Of a stretch of DNA of 64,000 nt, positions 8,760-18,298 are shown piece after piece. The stretch's first letter is position 1; the number at the start of each line of letters is the position of its first letter. A program made the position numbers and the translations under genes. The stretch lies in the NCBI GenBank assembly GCA_016717325.1, contig JADKFV010000003.1, positions 310,001 through 374,000 of the forward strand, read 5' to 3'. The stretch comes from Bacteroidota bacterium (GTDB lineage: Bacteria; Bacteroidota; Bacteroidia; AKYH767-A; OLB10). The notes below the pieces were generated by a model. The model searched no databases. It saw only the letters and a program-made list of their open reading frames with translations, and was not told the origin of the DNA.

Positions 8760-9716
8760 ATGATACAAAAAATAAAAACTCTTTTTATTGCTTTAATAGC
8801 ATTCGGCTTTGCAGCAACAGGTCAGTCGTCAAATGCTGTATTGTTTACAGAAAACGGTGAGCAGTTTACTGTAATTCTTAATGGATTACGTAAAAACGAT
8901 AAGCCACAAACCAATGTGAAATTGACGGGGCTTACATCAACTCAATACAAATTGAAAATTATCTTTGTAGATACAAAAATTCCTGAATTAGCGACAAATT
9001 TATTTCTTGAACCCGGCACCGAGCGCAGTTTTTCGGTAAAGAAAAATACTAAAGGTACCTATGTACTGAGAATGATTAGCGAAGATGCAATCGCTACCGA
9101 TGTTACAACATCTGAGCCCAACTATCAGCAGCAAAATCAGGCACAGCCAAGTGCAGTGCAACAATCTGATGTGGTTCAAACAACAGTGACAACTACAGAT
9201 GATGGTACCAGTGGAGGAGCTGCAATAAATATGGGAATTAGCATAAGTGATAATGGTGTAAGCATAAATGCCAGCGGTTTCGATACTGATGCCAATGGAC
9301 ACGTGAATTCAACTACTACTACCACTACCACCACTACCACATCTCACTCAACAGTAAGTGGCAATATACCACCACCACCACCACCACCTACATATTTGCC
9401 GGGATACAATGGCCCTATAGGTTGCCCTGTGCCAATGAGTAAACAAGATTTTAATGATTTGAAAAGTACGGTATCGTCTAAAAGTTTTGAAGAAACAAAA
9501 CTCACCATTGCCAAGCAAGTGTTACAAAACCATTGCCTGCTTACTTCACAGGTAAAAGAATTATGTGCACTCTTTACTTTCGAAGAAAACAAACTGGAGT
9601 ATGCAAAATACGCCTACGATTACACTTACGATATTGGAAATTATTTCAAAGTGAATGATGTATTCACATTCGAAAGCAGCACAGAAGAATTGAATCAATA
9701 CATAAGAAACAAATAA
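8760..9716 (+). CDS. Secreted DUF4476 domain protein
   Basis: The ATG at 8760 gives a clean signal peptide (MIQKIKTLFIALIAFGFAATG); in-frame starts upstream at 8718/8721 add 14 polar residues and look worse. A beta-rich N-terminal region is followed by a low-complexity linker (Gln/Ser/Thr-rich, then a run of about ten Thr and a run of seven Pro). The last ~95 residues, from CPVPMSKQDFNDLKS to YIRNK, are a DUF4476 domain, a helical Bacteroidota domain of unknown function. The protein is probably periplasmic or outer-membrane exposed. A strong terminator follows directly. Confidence 0.85.
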   Translation: MIQKIKTLFIALIAFGFAATGQSSNAVLFTENGEQFTVILNGLRKNDKPQTNVKLTGLTSTQYKLKIIFVDTKIPELATNLFLEPGTERSFSVKKNTKGTYVLRMISEDAIATDVTTSEPNYQQQNQAQPSAVQQSDVVQTTVTTTDDGTSGGAAINMGISISDNGVSINASGFDTDANGHVNSTTTTTTTTTTSHSTVSGNIPPPPPPPTYLPGYNGPIGCPVPMSKQDFNDLKSTVSSKSFEETKLTIAKQVLQNHCLLTSQVKELCALFTFEENKLEYAKYAYDYTYDIGNYFKVNDVFTFESSTEELNQYIRNK

Positions 9717-9725
9717 AAAAAAAAG

Positions 9726-9750
9726 AACCTGCATTGGCAGGTTTTTTTTT
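9726..9750 (+). terminator. Rho-independent terminator after the DUF4476 gene
   Basis: A perfect 7-bp stem, aacctgc (9726-9732) and gcaggtt (9737-9743) with loop attg, runs into nine T. Confidence 0.85.
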
Positions 9751-9765
9751 GAATAGAAATACACC

Positions 9766-10152
9766 ATGAAAAAAATCCTCATCACCGCATCGGCATTTGG
9801 TGCATTGGCTGTAATGCTTGGCGCTTTTGCTGCTCACGGTCTCAGCAAAGTGGTCGATCACCATTCAATCGAAATTTTTAATAAAGGTGTTACTTATCAG
9901 TTTTATCATGTGTTTGCAATTATTGCCTGTGCTTTATTGTATCACCTCACTTTGCAAAAGCGATTCATCATTGCTGCACGATTATTTGTAGCCGGCATTT
10001 GTTGTTTTAGCGGCTCACTATATTTACTTGCACTCAAAGATTTGCTGGCGCTAAACACTGTTATTATTGGCCCCATTACGCCTTTAGGTGGTTTGTTTTT
10101 TGTTGCCGGTTGGATTTTATTTTTGAGTGGCGTGGTGAAGATTAAGGGATAA
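9766..10152 (+). CDS. DUF423 family small membrane protein
   Basis: 128 residues with four hydrophobic segments and the family signature SAFGALAVMLGAFAAHGL at the N-terminus, followed by GVTYQFYHVFAI and LYLLAL. It matches the DUF423/YgdD family of inner-membrane proteins, whose biochemical role is unknown. The gene starts 16 bases after the preceding terminator, so it must have its own promoter close to or overlapping that hairpin. Confidence 0.88.
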   Translation: MKKILITASAFGALAVMLGAFAAHGLSKVVDHHSIEIFNKGVTYQFYHVFAIIACALLYHLTLQKRFIIAARLFVAGICCFSGSLYLLALKDLLALNTVIIGPITPLGGLFFVAGWILFLSGVVKIKG

Positions 10153-10253
10153 TTTCATCTTAATTGCTTATTATAGAAACGCATAAATTTGACGCACCTA
10201 TAATCATAATCTACGCACGATATTTGCTTTGCGTATAAAAAAAATACATATAG

Positions 10254-12407
10254 ATGTTGAGAAAAGTAGCTTTAGTTTTTTGTGTTTGGTTATTAGCAAT
10301 TGCGCAAGTTTATTCACAACTAAACGAAATGAATTGCCGCAATGGAAAAACTATTCCATGCCATGGTACTATCCGTGTGCTGCTGATATTTGCCGAAATG
10401 GAATATGATGTACATCCCGAAAATGATCCTTGCCCGGTAGGCAAATATGACCAATGGAAAGCAGGAGAGTTGCCAAAATGGAAAGATGATTTTTTTAGCC
10501 CCGATACCAATAATTTAAAAACCGGCCGACTCACACAATTTTATGCCGAGTCATCGTTCAACGATTACAAAGTGTTGGGCGATTATTATCCACAGGTAAT
10601 AACCATAAAAGAAAGTGAAGTAAAATCGGCTAGCGATGGTGGCTACCATGCACCCAAAGTGCTGGAAAAAATATCGGCACAGGGCGAATGGAAAAGTGCA
10701 CACGGATTTATGCCTGCCGATTTCGATTTGTGGACGTACACTACCATGGGCATGCCCAAAAAAAATCCTTCTGTAGATTCGCCAAATAAGTTTGATCATG
10801 TAATGTTTATTATGCGCAATATGGTTAACCTCAAAGATGCCAACGGTAGGGCTGCACCCGGTAGTCCCGGAAAAATGGGCATCTATACTTGCGATAGTTA
10901 CAGTATTTTTGGAGCATATAATTCAATGCCATTTAATATTTGCCGTCACGAGTACACCCATTTATTTCTTGGCGATAATAATTTCCACACCGGTGGTGGT
11001 GGTGAAAAATTTGGCAGTGGCAGTTATCAAATGGGTATACAGAGTATGTGGAGCGTGATAGGTGCTGCCTACAGTTCGCTGATGACATGCAATGCATGGG
11101 ACCGTCATCGCCTGGGTTGGAAGCCAAAGGATAAAAATTATTTTATTTCGTGCCGCGATACTTTGGGCACAGAAGTTACCACTGATTTTAACGACACCAA
11201 TACAACTATGGGTGTATACGTTGTACGCGATTTTGTTAATACAGGAGATGCTGTACGCATAAAACTACCCTTTATTCCGGGCAAAGAATTTCAGCAATAT
11301 TTATGGATCGAAAATCATCAAACGCATAAGTTTAACAACAGCCTGTACGATAAATTTCAATATGAAGATAATGACTGTGTTGAAGATGCCAGGCCGGGTT
11401 TATATATGTATTTGCAAATAGATAAAGATGATATGACCGGCAGTAATACATACAGCGGCTATGCGGAGTATTTTAGACCACTACCGGCACGTGGCGCTTA
11501 TGATTATATTATCGATACCAATAAAGTAGAGAACGCGTGTATAAACAATGTAGCTTACAACACATTTGAACTGAACGGAAAAAATATCAATCCTCTCACA
11601 GGGACACAAAGCCTTGAAGCTGCAATCATAAATTTAAATTATAATGCACGCCTCGAACAATCGGAAGTAATGCATACCAATATTGAAAAACGAAACGGAG
11701 AATATGTAAAGCATTTGTTGCAATATGGAAATAGTACGGTTGCTTTTCGCAAAGATTATAACAGCGAAGTGTCGATGAGTACAAATCCTTCTACGGCAAA
11801 TTGCATGACCGCCACGCAGGGTATTTACAAAATAAACAAACAAAACAATCGCACGGTATACATGAATGGTATTAAAGTGACCATGCTTGAACAACAAACT
11901 GATGGAGCGATAAAAATATATATCGAATTTGATAATAATAAAATAGATCATAATACAAGGCTGTGTGCCGACTCAATTGTTTTGCCTTTAGTGCCAACAA
12001 AAAACAATACCATACTTATCGCCCCAAACATCATAGTTAATGTAGACCGAGGCATCACTCCAACCTGGCCAGTCAATTGCGATAGCATTAATACGCTGCA
12101 CCAATTTCTGTTTACACAAAACACAAAACTTACATTACCCCAACATTGCACCTTGGTTTTGCAAAAAAACAGCAAGATGATTTTCAATAATGAATCGTCT
12201 TTTTTTATGATGGAAAATTCGAAGTTGATATTAGAAGAAGGTGCAACATTAGAATTTAAAAATGAAAGCAACATCAACACTTTTGCAAGTAGCATTCAGT
12301 TAAAAAAAGGTGCGAAGATAAAGGTGTATGGAGCAAAAAATTTCAATACAGATATTAAAACAAAGGTTGAAGCGGTTTCTAAAAAACAGATTAGCATAAA
12401 GAAGTAA
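10254..12407 (+). CDS. Secreted M6-like zinc metalloprotease
   Basis: 717 residues. The signal peptide covers residues 1-21 (VWLLAIAQVYSQ). The catalytic region has the M6-like RLTQFYAESSF segment at about 92-102 and the zinc motif HEYTH at 232-236, followed by DNNFH at 241-245 as a likely third-ligand region. Residues from about 300 form a beta-rich domain with WIENHQTHKF. The last ~120 residues (TKLTLPQHCTLVLQKNSKMI onward) are short alternating strands resembling a beta-solenoid. There is no recognisable T9SS tail, which is odd for this class of Bacteroidota proteins. The substrate is unknown; immune inhibitor A-type enzymes are the best-known relatives. Confidence 0.82.
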   Translation: MLRKVALVFCVWLLAIAQVYSQLNEMNCRNGKTIPCHGTIRVLLIFAEMEYDVHPENDPCPVGKYDQWKAGELPKWKDDFFSPDTNNLKTGRLTQFYAESSFNDYKVLGDYYPQVITIKESEVKSASDGGYHAPKVLEKISAQGEWKSAHGFMPADFDLWTYTTMGMPKKNPSVDSPNKFDHVMFIMRNMVNLKDANGRAAPGSPGKMGIYTCDSYSIFGAYNSMPFNICRHEYTHLFLGDNNFHTGGGGEKFGSGSYQMGIQSMWSVIGAAYSSLMTCNAWDRHRLGWKPKDKNYFISCRDTLGTEVTTDFNDTNTTMGVYVVRDFVNTGDAVRIKLPFIPGKEFQQYLWIENHQTHKFNNSLYDKFQYEDNDCVEDARPGLYMYLQIDKDDMTGSNTYSGYAEYFRPLPARGAYDYIIDTNKVENACINNVAYNTFELNGKNINPLTGTQSLEAAIINLNYNARLEQSEVMHTNIEKRNGEYVKHLLQYGNSTVAFRKDYNSEVSMSTNPSTANCMTATQGIYKINKQNNRTVYMNGIKVTMLEQQTDGAIKIYIEFDNNKIDHNTRLCADSIVLPLVPTKNNTILIAPNIIVNVDRGITPTWPVNCDSINTLHQFLFTQNTKLTLPQHCTLVLQKNSKMIFNNESSFFMMENSKLILEEGATLEFKNESNINTFASSIQLKKGAKIKVYGAKNFNTDIKTKVEAVSKKQISIKK

Positions 12408-12579
12408 TTGGCTACCAATTAAGCAAAGGACACAGAATGATTTCCTCCAATTTGTTTACGAATTCGAACAGTTTTATTTTGCTTATTGAGCTGAAATGAA
12501 TTGCCAAGTATCTTGAGGAAACTTTTGTCAAAGAAACTCATTCGGAATTATTTTAAAATATTTGGAGGAGTAGAAGTTC

Positions 12580-12780
12580 AACCCCTATCGGGGTTTGGTG
12601 TGTGGGGTTTGCTTTTTCTCCGTGTTTCACACGGAGTTATTCATGTTTAAGCCCCTCGGGCTTTGTAAATCGAATAACATAACAACAGTAAACATTTACC
12701 ACGAAGTGGTTAAACATGAATAACCCCGAATGAAATTCGGGGAGTGAAATAAATGAAGGAAGCCCAACCACGAAGTGGTT
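12580..12780. repeat. Cluster of six perfect short hairpins in a non-coding gap
   Basis: Stems are at 12580-12595 (aacccc/ggggtt), 12618-12636 (ctccgtgt/acacggag), 12649-12663 (aagccc/gggctt), 12698-12710 (accac/gtggt), 12724-12742 (ccccgaat/attcgggg) and 12766-12780 (aaccac/gtggtt). The linker ttattcatgtttaa between hairpins 2 and 3 is the reverse complement of the linker between hairpins 4 and 5. The rest of the 12408-13040 gap shows no gene. Confidence 0.7.
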
Positions 12781-13081
12781 AAACAAAAAAAATCTTCGCC
12801 ATTCTACGTTGGTAGCGAATAGAAATCATTCACAAGGATAAATACATTAATTTGAAATTTTCAATATTTCTACCGCTTTGAATTTGAAATGGCTATGATC
12901 AACAAATACATTTCTAAACAAAATCCACATGTTTTAACGAGAACCTGTTTTTTTATTTATTCATTGGCAAATATAAATTGGGTAAATCAGTTTCGTGATA
13001 ACATTCGATTCCTACATTTACAAATCTAAAACCCTGTAGTATGAAATTATTTTTTCAAGAATTATTTTTGTTTGTATTTTT

Positions 13082-16000
13082 TTGTGCATTCAAAATTTGC
13101 TGTTACTTCCATCAATAGCACAAACAATCGACAACCATATCAAGGTTGATCAATTTGGATATTTGCCTGCTGCACAAAAAATATGTGTCATAAGTAATCC
13201 TATTACAGGTTACAATGCCGGGCAGATTTTTGTGCCATCTACATCATACAAAGTAAGGCGCGTGTGGGACAGTACCACTGTGTATACCGCAAATATTACC
13301 ACTTGGAAAAACGGTATAACCCACACACAATCGGGCGATAAAATATGGTGGTTCGATTTTAGTGCTGTAACACAATCTGGCAAATATTATATCTATGATT
13401 CTATTCTAAATAAACGGAGTTATGAATTCGAAATTTCTCCTTTTGTTTATAACGATGCATTGAAAACCTCACAACGCACTTTTTATTATCAACGCTGTGG
13501 AGTTGCAAAGGATTCTATTTATGCAGAAGATAAATGGAAAGATGGTACTTGTCACAACCACACAAATCAATTTACGAATTGCAAGCTAGTTACGAATCCG
13601 CAACAATCAAATGCGCGTAACTTATCAGGAGGTTGGCACGATGCAGGTGACTATAACAAGTATGTGAATTTTGCCCTCGAACCTGTTCGCGATTTATTAC
13701 TGGCATATCAGGAAAATCCAAATGCGTGGAGCGATGATTATAATATTCCAGAATCGGGAAATGGAATTCCTGATGTGCTTGACGAAATAAAATTCGAATT
13801 GGATTGGTTGCTAAAAATGCAGGACACTTCAAGTGGTGCTGTGCTAACAAAAGCGGGTACTGATTTTTTAAGTGGCTCACCACCAAGCGCAGATTTGAAT
13901 CCCGATTATTATGGTGCAGCATCAACCACGGCTACATTTGCTGCAGCAGCAATTTTTGCACATGCGGCCAAAGTGCTCCAACCATTTTTTCCATCTTATG
14001 CTATAACATTACAAGCCGCAGCCATAAAGAGTTATAACTGGGCAGTGGCAAACCCCAATGTGCAATTTGTAAATACCGGATGCACAAATGTATCGAGCGA
14101 ATATGATAACGATTTTAGTTATGGCAAACTGTACACACAATTATCTGCTGCATGTTTTTTATATGACTTAACAGGTAATACCACGTATCGGACTTTCTTT
14201 AATAATAATTATAACAACATTCATTTAATGGCGTGGACGTTTGCATATCCTTTCGAAGCGGGGCATCAGGATGTGTTGTTGTACTACACAAAAATTGCGG
14301 GTGCTACATCAACGGTAAAAACAAATATTTTGAATACATATAAAACAGCAATGACTACAAACGGTGCCGACAATTTGCCTTCGTTTTTGGATAGTTCGGA
14401 TGCCTATAGATCATTTCTGCAGAGTTACGATTACACCTGGGGTAACAATCAAAATAAGTGTGACAAAGGAGGAATGTTTTTGAATATGAATAAGTATAAT
14501 CTTGATACAGTGAATAAAATAAATTATAAAAATGCAGCACAGGGATTTTTAAATTATATACATGGAATAAATCCACAAGCAAAAGTATACTTGACAAATA
14601 TGTACAATCATGGAGCGGAAAATTGTGTGAATGAATTTTACAACGGATGGTTCCATGATGGCACACCTTATGACAATGCACTAACTTCGCCCAAAGGTCC
14701 GGCACCTGGATTTATGCCTGGTGGCGCTAATCCAAATTATGCACCCGATGGTAGTTATGGTGGTACAATTTCGCCTCCACAAAATCAACCCACACAAAAA
14801 TGTTATAAAGACTGGAACACAGGATGGCCGCAAAACTCATGGGAGATAAGCGAGAATGCAATATACTCTCAAGCCGCATATTCAAGATTGGTTTGCGATT
14901 TTGTTCGTGTAAAATGTGCTACATCAATTTCAATAAATGGTGCGCTCTCCACATGTATTTCGAACAGTGATGTATATTCAGTTAGTGCCGGTATTGCGGG
15001 CACTACCTATTTGTGGGAGGTAGTTGGCGGTGTAATTACATCGGGTATTAATACGAATACAATCACGGTTTTATGGAATGTCATTGCCGGCAATGGAACC
15101 ATTACTGTTTACAAACAAGCCAATGAAAATGCCTGTATCGAAACTGCAACTATCACTGTAGCCAAAGTTAATACTGTAGCCATTACAAATAATGGCAGTG
15201 CAACTATTTGTGTTGGGCAAGGCCAAAGCCGCACGTTTACTGCAACTGTATACGCTGGTGCCAATTACCAATGGAAAAGGAATAATGTAAATATTGCGAA
15301 TGCCACCAATAATACATACACAACTTCGTCAAGTGGAAATTATAAAGTACTTGTAACACTGGCAAGCGGTTGTACACGCGTTAGTAATACCATAGCCATG
15401 AAAGCTGCAAAGCCACCGGCATCGTCAATTGGCACTACCAATGGCACAAATATTTGTGGCGGAACAGCAGTAAGTTTGGTGTGCACAAATTCGGCACAAA
15501 CCGGGTTAACATTTCAATGGAAAAAAGATGGCAATATTATTAATGGGGCTACAGCAAATAATTATTCTGCAACAACATCCGGTAGTTACCAATTAATTAC
15601 TACCAATACTTCCTTTTGTTCGCGCACTTCACCAACAATTGCAGTTACACAATCTATTGCTCCAATAATTACCCCTGCAGGAACAATCAATTTTTGCAAT
15701 GGCGATAGTGTGTTATTAAGCACTACTAATAGTATTGGTGCCGCTTATCAATGGAAGCGTAACAATGTTGATTTGGCCGGTGCAGTTTCATCTGCTTATT
15801 ATGCAAAGCAAGCTGGAACGTATAAAGTTACCGTTACAGATGGAGCAGCTTGCACACTCACTTCGGCCACAGTGCAGTTAAATATTAATTGTAAAAATGG
15901 TATGGGTTTTTCAAATAACAATTTTCAGGTTAGTCCAAACCCCTTCAGCAAAGAAGTAATAATCACTTCCGATAAAGAATTTGTGGTAAACGTATTTGAC

Positions 16001-16147
16001 ATGCAAGGAAAATTATTCGAAATTTTTCGAACATTGCCGGGTCTTGAAACCGCTATTGGCGGGACTTATACAAAAGGTATGTATATGTTACAATATTTTG
16101 ATGGTAATCAATTTCAACAAATTAAAATTGTAAAATCAGGACAATAA
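13082..16147 (+). CDS. Secreted GH9 family cellulase (endoglucanase) with Ig-like repeats and T9SS tail
   Basis: Residues ~18-105 are a CelD_N Ig-like domain (IKVDQFGYLPAAQKI). Residues ~110-620 are a GH9 (alpha/alpha)6 barrel with GGWHDAGDYNKY at 183-194 (nucleophile-side aspartates) and SWEISENA at 586-593 (general-acid glutamate). Three or four Ig-like modules follow, then a T9SS type A sorting domain (FQVSPNPFSKEVIITSDKEF). It should hydrolyse beta-1,4-glucans outside the cell. The real start is probably the ATG at 13041: MKLFFQELFLFVFF joins the frame if the seven T at 13077-13083 are read as eight, which restores a full signal peptide. It converges on threonine aldolase with a 15-base gap. 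Confidence 0.92.
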   Translation: MCIQNLLLLPSIAQTIDNHIKVDQFGYLPAAQKICVISNPITGYNAGQIFVPSTSYKVRRVWDSTTVYTANITTWKNGITHTQSGDKIWWFDFSAVTQSGKYYIYDSILNKRSYEFEISPFVYNDALKTSQRTFYYQRCGVAKDSIYAEDKWKDGTCHNHTNQFTNCKLVTNPQQSNARNLSGGWHDAGDYNKYVNFALEPVRDLLLAYQENPNAWSDDYNIPESGNGIPDVLDEIKFELDWLLKMQDTSSGAVLTKAGTDFLSGSPPSADLNPDYYGAASTTATFAAAAIFAHAAKVLQPFFPSYAITLQAAAIKSYNWAVANPNVQFVNTGCTNVSSEYDNDFSYGKLYTQLSAACFLYDLTGNTTYRTFFNNNYNNIHLMAWTFAYPFEAGHQDVLLYYTKIAGATSTVKTNILNTYKTAMTTNGADNLPSFLDSSDAYRSFLQSYDYTWGNNQNKCDKGGMFLNMNKYNLDTVNKINYKNAAQGFLNYIHGINPQAKVYLTNMYNHGAENCVNEFYNGWFHDGTPYDNALTSPKGPAPGFMPGGANPNYAPDGSYGGTISPPQNQPTQKCYKDWNTGWPQNSWEISENAIYSQAAYSRLVCDFVRVKCATSISINGALSTCISNSDVYSVSAGIAGTTYLWEVVGGVITSGINTNTITVLWNVIAGNGTITVYKQANENACIETATITVAKVNTVAITNNGSATICVGQGQSRTFTATVYAGANYQWKRNNVNIANATNNTYTTSSSGNYKVLVTLASGCTRVSNTIAMKAAKPPASSIGTTNGTNICGGTAVSLVCTNSAQTGLTFQWKKDGNIINGATANNYSATTSGSYQLITTNTSFCSRTSPTIAVTQSIAPIITPAGTINFCNGDSVLLSTTNSIGAAYQWKRNNVDLAGAVSSAYYAKQAGTYKVTVTDGAACTLTSATVQLNINCKNGMGFSNNNFQVSPNPFSKEVIITSDKEFVVNVFDMQGKLFEIFRTLPGLETAIGGTYTKGMYMLQYFDGNQFQQIKIVKSGQ

Positions 16148-16162
16148 TAAAAATTAGTTTTG

Positions 16163-17206
16163 TTATAAATTCTTTATAACCGTTACAGCATGTTGCATCA
16201 TTGCATCGGTTATTTCGTAATATGTTACCATTCGCACACGTTGCTTTCCAAATTGCACGGCAAGTATTCCGTTGTTTCGCAATGCTTTTAAATGATTTTC
16301 CAGGTTGATTTCATCTTTTAATTTGTAGACAACAATATTAGTTTCTATTGGCATAACATGGTCTATATACGAAGCTTGTTGCAATGCTTCACCAAGTTTA
16401 GTTGCATTGTCATGATCTATTTGCAAGCGTTCGATATTATTTTGTAAAGCATACAAACCTGCCGCGGCAATAAAACCCGCCTGCCGCATACCACCACCAA
16501 AAACTTTACGCACACGTTTGGCTTTTTTTATTTCTTCGGCCGATGCCAGCAACACACTACCAACAGGTGCGCCCAACCCTTTCGATAAACATACCGAAAT
16601 GGTATCGAACAAAACGCCAACATCTTTTGCATTATATTTTTTTGCAACAATGGCATTACAAATTCGTGCTCCATCTAAATGCAATTTTAAATTTTTGTTC
16701 TTACAAAATGCAGAAATCTCTTGCAACGTATTCAATTCATAACAGCTTCCGCCACCACGATTATGTGTATTTTCTATTACCACTAATTTTGTAGCTGCCG
16801 AATAAATTGCTTCAGGATTTATTGCATCGGCTATTGAATCAACGGTAAGCAATCCGCGGTCGCCACTTGCCAATCGTGCACTTACAGCCGAATTGAAAGC
16901 CATACCTCCGCCTTCGTATAAATATACATGTGAGTGCTCGTGGCAAATAACTTCATCCTGTGGTTGTGTATTTATTTTTATGGCAATTTGATTTGTCATG
17001 GTTCCCGATGGGCAGTACAATCCGGCTTCTTTACCAAAAAGGTTTGCAGCATAATTTTCTAATTCTTTTACTGTGGGGTCTTCGCCAAATACATCATCAC
17101 CGACAGGTGCATTCATCATTGCTTGCAACATGGCTTGTGTAGGCTTGGTAAGTGTATCGCTGCGAAAATCAACTTGTATCATTTTCATCTTTTTATAGTG
17201 GTGCAA
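16163..17206 (-). CDS. ltaE: Low-specificity L-threonine aldolase
   Basis: A PLP-dependent fold-type I enzyme that splits L-threonine or L-allo-threonine into glycine and acetaldehyde. Signatures are DFRSDTLTKPTQAM, GDDVFGEDPTVKELE, HSHVYLYEGGG, IENTHNRGGG, HLDGARICNA and the PLP-lysine segment CLSKGLGAPVGSVL (K209). 347 residues is the usual length. The start is probably the ATG at 17182 or 17188 (MKMIQVDFRSDT), as the first residues MHHYKK are not family-like. The glycine it produces could feed the glycine cleavage system, but no operon links them here. Confidence 0.92.
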   Translation of the reverse strand: MHHYKKMKMIQVDFRSDTLTKPTQAMLQAMMNAPVGDDVFGEDPTVKELENYAANLFGKEAGLYCPSGTMTNQIAIKINTQPQDEVICHEHSHVYLYEGGGMAFNSAVSARLASGDRGLLTVDSIADAINPEAIYSAATKLVVIENTHNRGGGSCYELNTLQEISAFCKNKNLKLHLDGARICNAIVAKKYNAKDVGVLFDTISVCLSKGLGAPVGSVLLASAEEIKKAKRVRKVFGGGMRQAGFIAAAGLYALQNNIERLQIDHDNATKLGEALQQASYIDHVMPIETNIVVYKLKDEINLENHLKALRNNGILAVQFGKQRVRMVTYYEITDAMMQHAVTVIKNL

Positions 17207-17427
17207 ATTACATTTTTACTAAATGTGATGTATGAAAATGTTTTCTTTAAGGGAAAGTATGCGATTTGTTTTATATGACTACTACACTGATTGGCACTTT
17301 CTTTCTAAAGCATTGGCAAGTTGTGTTTTTATTTTTGAACTACAACACGAAGAGGAAAGGGAAGACCAAATTTTGCAAACTATCGAATTTCTTTGTTTAG
17401 ACTTCGTGTAAAATCATTTTGATTTTA

Positions 17428-18258
17428 TCAAATCTTTTCGCCTTCGATATAGGCCATCGGTACAGTTAGAACTAAGCCATTATTCATTCTTGAAAGAGCA
17501 TTCAAATTGTTCTCAAGCAATGAAAATATTTCCTCATGCTCATCTTTAGGCAAAAGCGATTTCCAACTGTCGAGCCATCCGATTTTTACAAAATGATGGT
17601 TTAAAAATGCGCTGCCGTCTGCAAATTTCATTTCGAAATTTTCTTCAAAGTGCCGGCAAACTTTAAATCCATTATCGGAGAACAATTTCGAAATACTTTC
17701 TACCGAACCTCTGTGTTCTTGATTTGCATACAGGTTGGCTAGCAAATCGTTTTTTTGAAGTTGTTTTAATGTTGACTCAAACACATTATAAAATTGTTTC
17801 CAGTGTCCATTCAAATTTGTGGTTAAAGCCAATTTGCATTTCGGTTTCAAAACACGCTCACATTCTTTAAAAACTATTTCAGGCTTTTCAAAATTATTAA
17901 TGCCAAGATTGGAAACAATCAGATCGATCGAATTCTCATCAAAAGGAATTATTTCGGCAGAGGCTTCTATAATTTCTACGTTTGAATATTGGTAATTGAT
18001 AATTTTTTGACGTGCACGCGTGTTAGCATTTTTCCATGGATCGAGGCCATAAAGTTTGCAGGATGCACCAAGCCGACCTGCAAGTTCCATCAATGGAAAA
18101 CCCGCGCCCGATCCAATGTCAATAACCGAAATGTCTTTCTTTAGTTCAAGATGTTTTAAAAGTAATAAACCAAATGCTCCACTCCATAAAGGTGCTTCGT
18201 CAAAGGTGTTGATGAAGGTTTCATTGTCGGTAAATTTATAGGATAAATATTCAGTCAT
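17428..18258 (-). CDS. Class I SAM-dependent methyltransferase
   Basis: 276 residues with motif I VIDIGSGAGFPLMELAGRLG near residues 40-60, a post-I acidic position in KLYGLDPWKNANTR, a motif II-like IDLIVSNLGINNF, and FKECERVLKPKCKLALTTNL. It belongs to the Methyltransf_11/25-like group. The substrate cannot be inferred. It follows the broken envelope gene on the same strand with a 40-base gap. Confidence 0.85.
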   Translation of the reverse strand: MTEYLSYKFTDNETFINTFDEAPLWSGAFGLLLLKHLELKKDISVIDIGSGAGFPLMELAGRLGASCKLYGLDPWKNANTRARQKIINYQYSNVEIIEASAEIIPFDENSIDLIVSNLGINNFEKPEIVFKECERVLKPKCKLALTTNLNGHWKQFYNVFESTLKQLQKNDLLANLYANQEHRGSVESISKLFSDNGFKVCRHFEENFEMKFADGSAFLNHHFVKIGWLDSWKSLLPKDEHEEIFSLLENNLNALSRMNNGLVLTVPMAYIEGEKI

Positions 18259-18298
18259 GCTATAAGTTTTAAAACAAAGAAACCAAAATTATTTTTCC

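Noticed and set aside
9273..9390. Thr and Pro codon runs as a candidate phase-variable tract
   Set aside because: They encode an in-frame linker in the DUF4476 protein; units are trinucleotides, so slippage would not shift the frame.
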